Positions 46,623 to 58,169 of a DNA stretch of 64,000 bases are shown piece after piece (positions within the stretch are counted from its first letter, which is position 1; each line of letters opens with the position of its first letter). The notes below the pieces were generated by a model. It saw only the letters and a list, made by a program, of their open reading frames with translations, did no database searches and was not told where the DNA came from. The position numbers and the translations under genes were made by a program. The stretch is from Apostichopus parvimensis. Taxonomy: Eukaryota > Echinodermata > Holothuroidea > Aspidochirotida > Stichopodidae. The stretch covers positions 143,286 through 207,285 of the forward strand of contig KN884402.1 of the NCBI GenBank assembly GCA_000934455.1. The letters are read 5' to 3'.

Positions 46623-49600
46623 ATGGATCCCTCCATACTCTGTCGACACGAACACGAACAAATTCAAGATATTCACATTAGCAACTTTCCAGAAATTTTG
46701 GTAGGTATATAAGAACGAAAGTATATAGTGTTCTTAACACAATTAAGCAACTATTCCCAACTACTGCGCCTATTATAGGCAGTCCTCGATCGTTTGTTTA
46801 CTCGCTTGACTCCGCTTTACACAACACACGTAGCCTATATTACTGTGTATAGTATACAACACAATAAAACACAGTGCATTTGTAATTGGATACATGTAGT
46901 TGATACACATATATGTACGAGGTATTTGTGTACATTCGGAGTTGTGATACTTTTAGTTTGATAATCATATATTCAAAATGTATTCAGTCAATGAATCATG
47001 ATAGGCCTAGTCGCGAATATGCAGTGCTCATGAAGACGGCGAGCGAGTGTGTGCCAGTCAGTGGGTGTACACAAAAAAGGCATTTGTTGATATGTCGAGG
47101 TCTTTTGATTTGTTCGCTGGTTGTATATTGCCTTATAACCTATACGTACTGAAACACAGATGTTCACCGGCACATTTAGAAGTTCTTGTACATGGTGACC
47201 TAGTAGGGGTGCATTAACTGTACATAAGTATTCGTATTAGTTTGAGGTCTCAAATTCACTAATATAAGCCCTACCGCCCTTACAGTAGCTCTCGATAACT
47301 GGAAAGCCTCACATTTATCTAAATGTAGGCACACTTAGGCCTACAGACTTTAACTTAGCCTGTATAAGGCCTACATGTGTATTTTTTATATGATGCGGCC
47401 CATGAGGATTGGTATGATCAACACTAACAGTGTCACATACATTAAAATTCAAGTGAATCATTGTGCTTAATCCCGTAGAAGATCTTTTCGAAAGAGGAAA
47501 GGATAGACAAATTAAATGGTGTGAGACATGAAGTGAGGCGATGTTGACTTCCTGTGATTACGTCATTTTGACTACAGATGAGTCGATGTGCCTATACGCC
47601 TGGTGCTGTTGCACTCTTCCGAGATGTCTTGAAATTTGTTTAATCTAGATAAAATATTATTTATAGCCATTCTGTTATGCATGTACCATGTAACTAAGTG
47701 AATTTTTTTTTTACTTCAGGATACCCTCCCGCCAGACTACACATATCATATGTGCATGTTGAAGCCACTGAAAAATGGTTACCAGACAGAATTCAGAGTT
47801 AATGCAGTTCGATGCCGATGGAGCACAGAAATGGCTAAGAGACTACACAGAATCCAGTAGAGTCACCTATCGTGTCCAAACTACCAAACCCATCAAACAA
47901 CCTAAGAACAATATCTTCAAAACCTACTATCGATGCCAGCACAACACCTTACCAAGATCCTCCACCGCTGATGGTCGTAACGCTTCCAAAAACACGTCTT
48001 GCCCTGCACAACTGGACATCACCGTGAAGAAGTTATGGGTTCCTGGGAAACGTTGCAGGTATAAATCCTTTTATACTATGACATTTTCCTTCTTCTCTTA
48101 AGAATTCCATAAATATTTGGTAAGACAGAAGGAATTTTAATAATTTGCTTCCTGTGAAACAAGAATTGCATTCTCAGAATAAACTTGCAGACAACATTGG
48201 ACCAATGTTGGTTTCGGAAAATCAAAATAGTCCTTTTTTTTTCATTTACAGGGCTAAAACTGTAGATAATCACCTGCCTGCATTTCCTATGGTTGTGAAG
48301 ATACAACATGTACACAATCATCTGATTGAGAGCGCCGATACTCTAAAGTTCCGAGATGTTTCTGAAGCAACCATTGAGATATTCAAGAACCTCTTCTCCA
48401 AGGGACACTCACCATCCTCAGCACTCAACACTCACAAGCTGGATTTGCAAATGGAGCATTGAGCTGATTACATGTATAAAGCTGCTGACAGATCAATATG
48501 CCCCAGCCTTGCATTCTGCCATTCGTAAGTTCCTTATCATGTTTATGGTCTCTGAGGCATGTGAGGAGGGATGAAAAGTTGGGTTAAATTTTCAATGACA
48601 ATTAAGTTGTAAGAAGTGTTGAAACCTGTCACTGTGTGCAAAGTTTTCCAAAAATTCGGCCACTTTCTTTCTATCAAAAGGACTTACTTTGACCAATTAG
48701 TACAATAGTGTATAAGTGGAATATTGTTCAGTATGTTCTTTGTCTTGTGAAGAGAAGATATTGAGTAATTGACTCAATCGACAGGAGTCAATTAATTATT
48801 ATCATTATCACTAGCATTGATGCACAACTAGCTGTAGCATGATAAATACATTGTATAAAGCAGCACATTAAGTTGTTTTTAATATTAAATCAAGTTTTTG
48901 TATCTTCCAGGCTTTACAGAAAGATTTTCGACAAATCTTATGGTGCTGTGTGTGGAGAAAAATTGCTTCATGATCTGGAGGCTGCCATTTCATCGTATAA
49001 CGAGGAAAAGGGGGAGGTGTGTGCCAAGATTGGGGAGACGAATGGGAAGCTAGCCATTGCTGTCTTTACACCAATGATGAAAAGGATACACAGCAAGCAT
49101 GAGTACAGTGGTGAGCTGGTTTTCATCGATGCCTCTGGAGGCATGGATAGATATGACTGTCGCTACTTACTCACAGTTTAGCAGGTGGCGTGCCATTAGG
49201 TTGCCTGATCGTTACGTCGGAATCACGGGAATGTGTGACACTTGCATTGAACCTTTACAAGGAAACTATACCTGATGATAGTGAGAGTGAAAGGCAAAGT
49301 CTGCATACTGCATTTCCGGAGGCCACCCTTATACTGTGTGTCTTCCACTTACTCCAAGCAATGTGGCGGTACCTATGGGAAGCAAAAAATGCAGTCAGAA
49401 AGGACCATCGCCCCCATCTGTTGTTCTTGGTGAAGACCATGACCTATGCGAAAACTGGTGCTTATCTCGATACCGCCTTCGAAGCCCTGGTTGCGGATGA
49501 TATCGCAAAGTCATATCCGAACTACATTGGTCACTGCGAGAAGTACACAGGCGCCAGCTTAGCACTCAGGAAATCAAAAAGAAAACCTGACGAACATCGG

Positions 49601-49849
49601 AGAGGAACAACCATAAAGGTTCAGCCAGCTGCTGTTAGTCGCCGAACAACCATCCTTGGTGGGCGCAGGTGTCTGCAGACTGGCCGCAAAGTGAAGGGAG
49701 TGTACACATCCACTGACAAAATGCGCAAACTTGGCACAGACAGCTGCCAGTTGGTTCCAAAGAAAAAACCGAGGAAAGCGCCGCATTCTTTGCCACAGTG
49801 TGTCAAGAACAATGAGAGTATTGGCAAGAATAAATCTTCCAAGTGGTAG
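46623..49849 (+). pseudogene. MULE transposase, four exons, internally deleted
   Basis: Exon 1 (46623-46700) encodes MDPSILCRHEHEQIQDIH and ends at GTAGGT. Exon 2 (47720-48058) has YRCQHNT and NASKNTSCPAQLDITVK, a FAR1/GCM-like Cys/His finger. Exon 3 (48252-48534) has HVHNHLIESADTLKFRDVS and GHSPSSALNTHKL, with GGA changed to TGA after MEH. Exon 4 (48911-49849) has LVFIDASGGMDRYDCR (first catalytic Asp), GGVPLGCLIVTSES and LCVFHLLQAMWRYLW, and ends KAPHSLPQCVKNN.IGKNKSSKW. Splice phases agree. A one-base shift lies near 49180. The stretch before SESERQ, normally holding the second Asp, is missing, as are the Glu region and SWIM finger between GHCEKY and TGASLALRKS. When whole it would transpose by a DDE mechanism. 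Confidence 0.88.
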
Positions 49850-50187
49850 ACAGAGTTCATGTCGACTTGAATTACTCAGTACCAATAGTACATGTATGAG
49901 TAGTCATGCTTCCTAATAGACTCTTGGGTTTTGGACCTGCTGGTACTCTTAACATCCTGGTTACCATTAATACTACATGTACTATTTTATATGTATTTCA
50001 TCATACATGTATCATCATTGATATTATTACATTTTATATGTATATATGTCCATTAATTAATGGCTTATATTATATAGAGAAGAGCAGTTAGAGTACCAGT
50101 TAGATCAATGTGTTTCATTCAATATATACATGTATGTATTCATTTCTGTTCTGTGTACATTAGTTTTAGCTCACTTGTCACAATAAA

Positions 50188-50209
50188 AGACGACACTGGT
50201 GTGTCGTCT
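50188..50209. repeat. Perfect 9-bp hairpin after AATAAA
   Basis: AGACGACAC, loop TGGT, GTGTCGTCT, directly after CAATAAA (50181-50187). It lies about 340 bp after the MULE transposase stop, so the AATAAA could be its polyadenylation signal. Confidence 0.6.
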
Positions 50210-51207
50210 ATTGCCCAACATTGTAGCTTTGACAATCATGTTGTTCTTCACAGATATATTCTGATTATTTCCTGGATGTCACATTGAATACACCCTGTAA
50301 CATGTTGGTTTTAGGGACCATACTTTTAGTACATATGTTGAGGGTTGAGAATGTTGGGGGTCATATACGTATGCCTGTACATTTCTGCGATTTTTTGCCT
50401 ATCAGGGGGGGGGGGGAGATTTTACATCGTAAAAGTAAGGTCCCTTAACTAAAACGGTACATTATTTTACATCGCCTGTCAGAACGGAAGATAAGCTATA
50501 GCAATGGTGTATCTTGTGGCTCTACATTTGTACACTGTAGCTTTGACAATCATTTTAGAATGATCTTTCTCTGATGACTTATTATCATTGTTTACAAGAT
50601 GTTATATTGAATACACCCTGACCAGTGAATAATGTACTTTAAAATTATTGTTTGAAATGAGTCATTTTTGACTTCATTATAGATGACAATGTCATGTCTT
50701 TTGATGCTGGAATTCACCAGTGACTCATAAAATCACCCCTTTAACATTGTGGAAGGATCTCTTGTCCTTAAAGGACAGCAAAGGAACAGAATCCAAAAGA
50801 AAGGAATTAAGAACCCTATTCATGCAGGCAGCAAGATAATGGGTACAGCTAATGGCAAATCAAACTGGATCCATGGTATCTCTGCGATTAATAATTAGGG
50901 CCTACAGATAAAAATAATCATAAAAGTTAAGTTCGAAAATGATGATTTTAAACAATATAAATTTGAAAAATGATCATATAAAATAAAAATGGAGAGGAAA
51001 AAGAAAAAGAGTTGGGGGAAAACAAATAACAAATATATAATTCAAAATAGGCCTACCACCTAAAGAGGACTCGAACCCATGCCCTACGGATCACTTCGGA
51101 TTAATTGCTAAACGCAGACCACCATTCCGGTTTTGATCAGCCAATCAGAATCGAGGAAATAATTTCAGTGTCAGTTCAGTTTGGGAAAAAATATTCGCGG
51201 CCGGGTC

Positions 51208-51540
51208 CTTGTCAGCAGCTAACTGAACAGTCGGCTTATTGGGAATCCCCGTAGTGTTCACGATGTGTGGAGACAGCTGACCACTGTATTACAAACACAA
51301 CAGGCTAAATCAAGAATAAGACTGGCTGTAGTTCTATATTTGCTCGGCCTTAACACACATGAAACTATGCAACATGAGGAATCTGGGCAAAGTACTCTTA
51401 AACTTCACAGTGAAAGAACTACACTTAAAAGGGGAAGGGGGCTCAAATGACACTTAATTTTGGGGTATCAAGTAACAATTAAAACTACAGATGTTAAGTT
51501 ACAATGAACTAGGTAGGGGTGTCAAGTGGCCACAAGACTA
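51208..51540. other. Flank of the MULE; no recognised gene
   Basis: A 61-codon open frame at 51265 has no motif. Just inside the element, at about 51055-51130 on the minus strand, GGTTCGAGTCC resembles a tRNA B box. Confidence 0.4.
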
Positions 51541-51559
51541 ATACATATGCACATTAATA

Positions 51560-53548
51560 GAACAAGAGATAGGCTTATCTGGCGGGCGGGTCTGTATCGT
51601 CCAGCAGCACTGTACAGCAATCTTATTGACTGACTGGTAGGCACTGTGAGTGATGAAAGGTATGATGAATGTCTAGTGAATATAGATAAGTTCAAAGAGA
51701 TGTTCTTTCCAAGGAGAGTAGGTAAAGTACAGGTACAAGATATGTTACTATTAATGGCCACTACTTGATATGACAAGTCTTCATTTGAAGAAGTTATGAT
51801 CTTACATAGTACTCCGTGTTGGGAATCTGATGATGGTGTGTGCATGACACTGCTCCTGGAGCGTCGGTCTTGACCATACTGTGTGGCACATCGTAGCACT
51901 TTGTTCCACATATAGTGTTGCAAAACCCTATATTATATCTGATATATGAATATGGTTTATATTTATGGCATTAGTTGACAAATGTGTCTTACATACAGTA
52001 ACTCAGTCAAGTACTTGAAATTTTCTGAGCGAATTTGTAACACATGTTTGTGAATAAAGACATACCTTGTTAGTAGTGTCATCTGAGATTGAGCATCAGT
52101 TAGCTTGTATTTAAGAGGCTAAAGTAACATTTGATCGTTCAGCTATAGATTACAAACTCTACAGAGATGTTTGGCAATTTATTGCATTATCAGGTATATA
52201 CAAGATGAAGATGTTAAAGCTCAGTTGCCAAAGGTATGTAATGAATCTTTTTACATCATGAGGATGTTAGTATTTAATGGATACATGTTATTATATTTTC
52301 ATTTAATTAAAGAACGCATGGGGTAGTCCGCGACAAAAACTACTTTTGCACAAACTCAAGGAGGGAACAAGTGTTTAGATGCCTCGCCCTGATCACTGTT
52401 GAGTATATTTCTCTCTTTGGGAGCCTGATACTTTGGCATTATGCTGGTTCAATGGTCAATGTTGCAACGTGGTGCAACTCCAGCTTGTTTATGTTAAAAT
52501 TTGCAGGGCTTTAATACCATTTTGTATTTTTAATTCCTAACAATCCTTTTAATGGGTGATGATTCACCAGAAGAGACAATGACAATGTTACATGAATGAG
52601 ATTGTGTTCATGAGATCTTGATTAGTATTGGGAATCATCCACACAATAACATTGGTTCTTTTGATCTATTTGCTGGTATGCTAACACTATATGTTATGCC
52701 AATAGGTTATGAAACTATAGATAGTTTGTGTTTGGTTTATCTCGACCTTTTTGGTACTGGTTTTATGGAGATGGTGAACGTCCAATGGTAATACTTCAGA
52801 TTTTACTGTTCCATGGCATCAACTTGACCTTACCCCTAGGATCTATTGCATATATTTTTTTAAATAGATTACACATGCAGAAACCGTGGATGATGCTCGA
52901 TTTCAACTACTGAACAGCAGTACTCGTGTAGCTCTTCTTGGGTCAATCCGTCATGTTGCATCCCTAAGTGATAGGGACAAGCTGATGAAGATGCTGTGGA
53001 ATTTTATCTGTTTGGGAGACTCCAGGCAGCTTTTGATCAGTCACAGATAATTGAAGCTGCAAAAATTTCACAAAAGCATCTACGATATTTCATTTCTAAA
53101 AGTTCATTATGAGCATTGGTTCCCCCAACAATTAGGGCCAAACTAAATACTTCAAGAAAGCAACACAGTTTAAGGTAAATCCATCATTATTAATGATTGA
53201 TGCTCACTGTATCTTTTTCAAAACATAATTTTTACTGTTAAAGGTTGACATATTTGCTATTGAACTGATTGTTCTCATGCAAATGTCATTGTGTTATCTG
53301 TAACTTTATAACTATAATTCGTTTAATTTCAGTTCAACGAAGGTCTAATGACAGCTGGAGTTTTAAAGGCAGTGCATAAAAATCCTTAATGGGTTTCACC
53401 TTCAGTTTGTGTACCAGGATGGTTTACTTCTACCTTCTACTCTACAGGATATATTTGTTCCCAACTATTCTGTTGTTGGTTCGAACCACCGAAAAGTAGG
53501 GACAAAATCATTTCTTATTGGAGGGATTGGCTCATTGATGTAGAAGGT
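51560..53548 (+). pseudogene. HECT-like gene, decayed N-terminal part
   Basis: Scattered plus-strand coding pieces precede an intact-looking HECT-like tail. Near 51565, RDRLIWRAGLYRPAALYS and then YDECLVNIDKFKEMFFP are readable. Near 52880-53030, TVDDARFQLL and in a second frame EDAVEFYLFGRLQAAFDQS occur. The clearest exon starts at 53333 after TTTAATTTCAG with FNEGLMTAGVLKAVHKNP, continues FHLQFVYQDGLLLPSTLQDI, IFVPNYSVVGSNHRK and SYWRDWLIDVE, and ends at 53548 before GTAATG. FNEGL...LL, S..GSN and the YW..WL.d.E blocks match the HECT-like region of G2E3-type proteins as I remember them. At least three frame changes and stops are present. Confidence 0.6.
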
Positions 53549-54163
53549 AATGGTTGGACTATTCACGACATTTCAAGCTCAAGTTTTACCAAATTTTATG
53601 ACTGATAAACAGCACCAGCAACATATTCTTTTCTGATTAAATACCACAGTACAGCATGATACATACCCAATGACTTTTAGAAGCCAGTATCTGTGTTAAC
53701 GATTTCTGTTTACCATTTCCAGGGAGAACAAGATAGTTGCCTAACAGCACAGAGGTAGCAGTGGAGGTTGTTAATTCAGCCTTTTGCTGCTACAGACAAC
53801 ATACAATTATACTGTACAAATGCATAGCCCCTCTGTTTAGTGAACACTGCATGGTGCACTAATATATATACAGGTAAAACTAATAAGGTAAAACACGTAT
53901 GGTACAAAACTGAAGTGCAAAAGAAAACCAACAATTATGTAACAGCTGACCATCTTTCATTAGTATTGGCACTTAAACTGTTTAGAAAAATAGGACTTAA
54001 AGTAGTTTAACTCCATTAAGCATGTGTGTTACATGGGCAATGGCTAGCAATTCTGGCATTGCGAAGACTTCAGTTTATTCTTTAAAGTGAAATTATAAAG
54101 TGATACTACTAAAGTTTCAAGAAAACCCAAATGCAATTTTCAAAATTTTTATCATTTACACAG

Positions 54164-54402
54164 ATGGCGACAGCAGGGTCACACTTGAACAGATATAGGT
54201 ATTTGCCAGGTGCCAATAAAATGCCACCCTTGGGATTTCCTGAAACACCCACGATACACTTTGTACACGACTTGGAGAAGATGTACCCAACTGCTAATAC
54301 ATGTGCTCTTGTATTAACACTTCCCAATAGCACAGCGTATGAAATGTGGAAGGAGACTGATGAAAGTGGAATTATTCAGGCACCTACGTTTGGTATGGGT
54401 TG
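54164..54402 (+). CDS. HECT-like domain, terminal exon
   Basis: After the acceptor ATCATTTACACAG an open frame runs to TGA at 54400-54402. It encodes RYLPGANKMPPLGFPETP, IHFVHDLEKMYPTANTCALV, LTLPNSTAYEMWKETDESGI and APTFGMG. In HECT C-lobes the segment G...IPPLGF ... YP.A.TC...L.LP.Y......M..AI.....FG is diagnostic, and TANTC carries the Cys at the position of the catalytic cysteine. The exon itself is undamaged, but its upstream exons are decayed, so it may be a pseudogene or a fragment of a recently broken gene. Role if expressed: ubiquitin ligase, inferred from the family. Confidence 0.65.
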
Positions 54403-54562
54403 ATTAGGCTGATAGATTAAAAATATGAATGGAGTGTAACAGTTTTTTACAAGATATTTAAGAATACGTTCTGGTCCCAAAAGCAAATGTATATATAATT
54501 AAAGTAAACGCACACCATCGTGGCAAGATGAAACGTCTCAAAAGAAGACAAAACATCCAACC

Positions 54563-54738
54563 TTCCACTCCCCTCCCTAGATATTCTAACATGTCCCACT
54601 TCGTTGTTATTTCGTTTTTCCTTTGTGCCCTGTTCAAATCCATTATTTTTTCGGTTATAAATTTTTTAAACTTCTTTTCCTCGATGGGAAATTCATCCTT
54701 AGAAAGGTTCTGCCTCTTCAGCCGATCTTCATAGCACG
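54563..54738 (-). CDS. Putative exon, unrecognised Lys/Glu-rich protein
   Basis: A strong acceptor (TTCTCTTTTGTAG) precedes 54738, and a GTTGGA donor follows 54563. The phase-2 frame encodes YEDRLKRQNLSKDEFPIEEK, KFKKFITEKIMDLN, AQRKNEITTKWDMLEYLGRG. It is helical and charged, with no motif I recognise. The frame stays open 35 codons beyond the proposed donor, so the exon end is uncertain. It overlaps nothing on the plus strand and follows the HECT-like terminal exon tail to tail. Confidence 0.4.
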
Positions 54739-54835
54739 CTACAAAAGAGAAGAAAAAAGATGGTGTGAACGAGGTGTTCATGATTGGTTAATCCCAAAAT
54801 TGTACAGTGCAAACATCAACTTTTATTTCTCTATC

Positions 54836-54837
<2 letters not shown>

Positions 54838-54870
<33 letters not shown>

Positions 54871-54874
54871 TATA
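54838..54874. repeat. (AT)n microsatellite
   Basis: AT dinucleotide run interrupted once by G. Confidence 0.95.
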
Positions 54875-55236
54875 GTACATACAATCATAGCTCCCAAGTT
54901 TTCATTAGTGAGATGTGTGTCCCAGGGCTGCCAGAGTAGATATTTACAGTAAGCAGAGTGCCACTATAGGTTGGCACATAATGCATCTCAGTGCATGGTA
55001 AACATATATCAACATTTTTATTGGTTGTCGGTCCAAAAACAGTGCCAAATTATGATTAACAAATAGTTGTTGGCTTAATTTTTCACTTCAGTTATCATTG
55101 CTTTATACAAGAAACAAATTATGTTAGTGCATATTGGATAATATCCACCTTAACATTTATTATTGTTAAGGTAGCTAGGATAACCACATCTTCGTTTATT
55201 TCTATATTATTATGTATGCACCAGATTTGAAATGGA

Positions 55237-55796
55237 NNNNNNNNNNNNNNNNNNNNNNNNNNNNNNNNNNNNNNNNNNNNNNNNNNNNNNNNNNNNNNNN
55301 NNNNNNNNNNNNNNNNNNNNNNNNNNNNNNNNNNNNNNNNNNNNNNNNNNNNNNNNNNNNNNNNNNNNNNNNNNNNNNNNNNNNNNNNNNNNNNNNNNNN
55401 NNNNNNNNNNNNNNNNNNNNNNNNNNNNNNNNNNNNNNNNNNNNNNNNNNNNNNNNNNNNNNNNNNNNNNNNNNNNNNNNNNNNNNNNNNNNNNNNNNNN
55501 NNNNNNNNNNNNNNNNNNNNNNNNNNNNNNNNNNNNNNNNNNNNNNNNNNNNNNNNNNNNNNNNNNNNNNNNNNNNNNNNNNNNNNNNNNNNNNNNNNNN
55601 NNNNNNNNNNNNNNNNNNNNNNNNNNNNNNNNNNNNNNNNNNNNNNNNNNNNNNNNNNNNNNNNNNNNNNNNNNNNNNNNNNNNNNNNNNNNNNNNNNNN
55701 NNNNNNNNNNNNNNNNNNNNNNNNNNNNNNNNNNNNNNNNNNNNNNNNNNNNNNNNNNNNNNNNNNNNNNNNNNNNNNNNNNNNNNNNNNNNNNNN
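55237..55796. other. Assembly gap, 560 N
   Basis: Run of about 560 N. Long frames called across it are artefacts. Confidence 1.
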
Positions 55797-56010
55797 TGTG
55801 TGTATGTATGGGAGGGTTGCTGGTTGGCATCTCGACTCATGCCCACTTGCTAAAACTTCCATGTAGGTGTTTTGCCTAGCCAAAAATAAAGAGAGTGACT
55901 ATTCAAGTTGAAAACTTCTTATTTTATGATAAGTATTGGCAAGGTTGTAGTAAACAATGGTCAGTGGGGTGAACCGACACCAAAAGTTGGCACGTAGTGT
56001 ACCACAACAT

Positions 56011-56238
56011 TTATTTTCGAACAAATGCCTCCCAGATTGCTTGAATATATAATATAACTCCCTGCACTTCTTTCATCTTTGCCCCCAGTTCCTTGTCATC
56101 TCCAGACCATGGCATTTCCTCTTCATTTCCAGTTCGTCTCCAAAAACAGCACTCCTTTTCGGCAATCAAGCCGTTCTGACAGCAGTTTCTTAAGAGAGAG
56201 CTGCTCTTAGCTTGTTGTTGTTCTCTTTTCTTCTCTTT
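56011..56238 (-). CDS. Putative terminal exon, unrecognised protein
   Basis: A 228-bp minus-strand segment follows ATGTTTTTTAG and is open in phase 0 to a TAA at 56011-56013. It begins KEKKREQQQAKSSSLL, a charged coiled-coil-like stretch, then Cys-rich RNCCQNGLIAEKECCFW, and ends with MKEVQGVILYIQAIWEAFVRK. It is a full 75 codons without interruption, which is unlikely by chance together with the splice site. The previous exon would end in phase 0; the GGAAAGCTAGG-GTAAAT site near 56936 fits. Family not recognised. Confidence 0.45.
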   Translation of the reverse strand, partial: KEKKREQQQAKSSSLLRNCCQNGLIAEKECCFWRRTGNEEEMPWSGDDKELGAKMKEVQGVILYIQAIWEAFVRK

Positions 56239-56935
56239 CTAAAAAACATAATGAATTCCAAATTAGAATTTAGCAGCTAAATCAACTAGATAATTTTGAT
56301 AACAAGTGTTAATAGCATACATATTTCTGCTTCGAACAACTTCGAACAGCGCATTCACATATCTATCACTCTATATTAACACAAACAATTTGTACTTTAG
56401 GCAGTGTTGTGAATATTTAATACCATGTGAGTGTACATGTAAACTTTTCGTAAGCACACAGTGGGCCAGCAATCTGCATGTAGTTATCAGACACTTCTTT
56501 CTATAAGTTCATATTTGTTATTTATTAACAAACAACTAAAACAGATTAAAGTCTCATTTGAACTTCAAAACAGGTACAGCTATGGGTTGGGCAAAATATT
56601 GTACAAAGATAATGCATACAAAAGCTTTTTAACCAAGTTATGCAAAACATGGTTCTGGCAAATCTCTGAATTTCATTAATTACACTTGCATAGGGAATGG
56701 AACTAATTGGGTTACCCTAGGTTGTGCGATTCCCGGGAATAAATGAATGATTGGGCTTTAGCAGCTTACTAGTTGGTCAAACCTTAAAATATTAATAACA
56801 GGCAAAACAAGAAATGTTTGAACTATGAAATCACTTCTAATCCCACCAACTTTAATAGCATTTGCAAATGTGGCCAAAGAGAATGTATTTATTGTAGCGT
56901 CCCATAAACAAGACATTGAACAATCAAATATTTAC

Positions 56936-57180
56936 CCTAGCTTTCCCTGTATCTAACATTTCCTGTCGTAAAGACGACGAAGCACTTTTATATCATCAGA
57001 GGAGTCTTCCGCCGATGTGTCAAAGACTTTGACACGTGTTCCTTGTAACTTCTTTCCTACCTCCTTTCTTGAAGCTGTAAACAACCAGAATGCAAAATAC
57101 ATTGAGGTTTCGATGACTATTTTGCGTCCTTTTCTATGTGTTTTCTGAACCTCACTGACTCCACTATGCCATAACGACAT
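56936..57180 (-). CDS. Possible upstream exon of the 56-kb minus-strand gene
   Basis: A 75-codon minus-strand frame from 57180 contains VQKTHRKGRKIVIETS and VKVFDTSAEDSSDDIKVLRR. A TTGTTTACAG acceptor-like site lies inside it near 57077, so the exon may start there. A donor GTAAAT at about 56935 in the alternative frame (LRQEMLDTGKAR) would continue directly into KEKKREQQQ of the next exon, a smooth coiled coil. The two frames do not agree, so either the gene is damaged or the exon limits are wrong. Confidence 0.3.
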
Positions 57181-57688
57181 ACATAACTAGCTTATCTATT
57201 TAAATCTTACTTCAAATGGTGGCATAAAAGTCGAAAAAATTTGCAACTTTCAACTGTTTTTCTCAAAGATATTTTTCGTTGGGATCCCAATAAACCTTGC
57301 CCATAATATGAATATGTAGACACTACGAACGTCATTGGTCATTGAGCAATACGTAAAACAACATTATGCTTGATTTGTGTACAGTCTATATGGCAGTTGT
57401 ACCAGGGATTTCCACACAACTCCCTGGTTGTACCAACGCTAAGTCTTTAATCTATATTTAGCAAAGGCTCATAACTAAACCTGCATCTCTGATTGGTTGA
57501 ATTCCAACTAGTGGGTTTAGGGTAACTGTATACGATTAATTTTAAATGTGGAATTTGTCGTGGACACTTTTTTCATTATTTGCAAATATCCTTAATTACT
57601 CGCCAATTAACGTTGTTAGTAGGGAAAAACTTGGCTAATATCTTAGCTTGCTGTTTTGTGATTGATATATGTAAAAAACTCGATGAAC

Positions 57689-57922
57689 ATGTCTAAAAAA
57701 GTAGAAAACGGCGAGCAAACGCAAAATGCTGCTTTAAGGCTTAGCTATGATGAAACTGCTGGAAGAGACTACAAAAACTGAGATCAACAGCCGATCCAGA
57801 CAAAAGCTCGTGAAGTCACTGCCGAACTAAGACCGTTTTACAATGTTTTTCCCATTGATCATAGTAAAAAAATTAAGTTTCATAAACGCTGCCTGGTCAC
57901 AACGAATTTCATCCAACCTTAA
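57689..57922 (+). pseudogene. Single-exon coding remnant with one in-frame TGA
   Basis: From ATG at 57689 the frame reads MSKKVENGEQTQNAALRLSY, DETAGRDYKN, then TGA, then DQQPIQTKAREVTAELRPFY and IDHSKKIKFHKRCLV to TAA at 57922. The composition looks like protein over all 77 codons, but no family is recognised. It could be a fragment of a larger decayed gene. Confidence 0.35.
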
Positions 57923-58169
57923 ATACATACGACGGTCAACGTCCAAGAGAACCGTTGTACTATAAAGAGTACGTTCCCCATTTTTCACGCAAAGTAAGGC
58001 TTCCGAGCGGCACGTTGAAGCTAATGCAAATATGTTAAGAGTTTTCAGTTTTGAGTTTTACATTCAACGGATGGCCAGAAGCTCATTTACAATTGCTAAA
58101 ATCCTCCTATTCGTATGAGGCGAAATGCACATTTTATGTGATAGGCTGGTCTTTGGGAGATACGGTAGG

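Larger units (their letters stand above)
46528..51198 (+). mobile_element. Mutator-like element (MULE), 4.67 kb, perfect 9-bp duplication
   Basis: GGCCGGGTC lies on both sides (46519-46527 and 51199-51207). The 61-bp terminal repeats (46528-46588 and 51139-51198) start GCGAATATTTTT, contain GAACTGACACTGAAAT and end CCTCGATTCTGATTGGCT, differing at a handful of positions. A four-exon transposase fills the left two thirds; the right third (49.9-51.1 kb) is non-coding. The transposase has internal deletions, so this copy is not self-mobile. Confidence 0.95.

Noticed and set aside
50188-50209. Histone-type 3' stem-loop
   Set aside because: The stem sequence and loop (TGGT) do not match the histone mRNA hairpin, and no histone gene is near.
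55119-55883. Open frames of 200 or more codons on both strands
   Set aside because: They run through the 560-N gap and have no real coding content.
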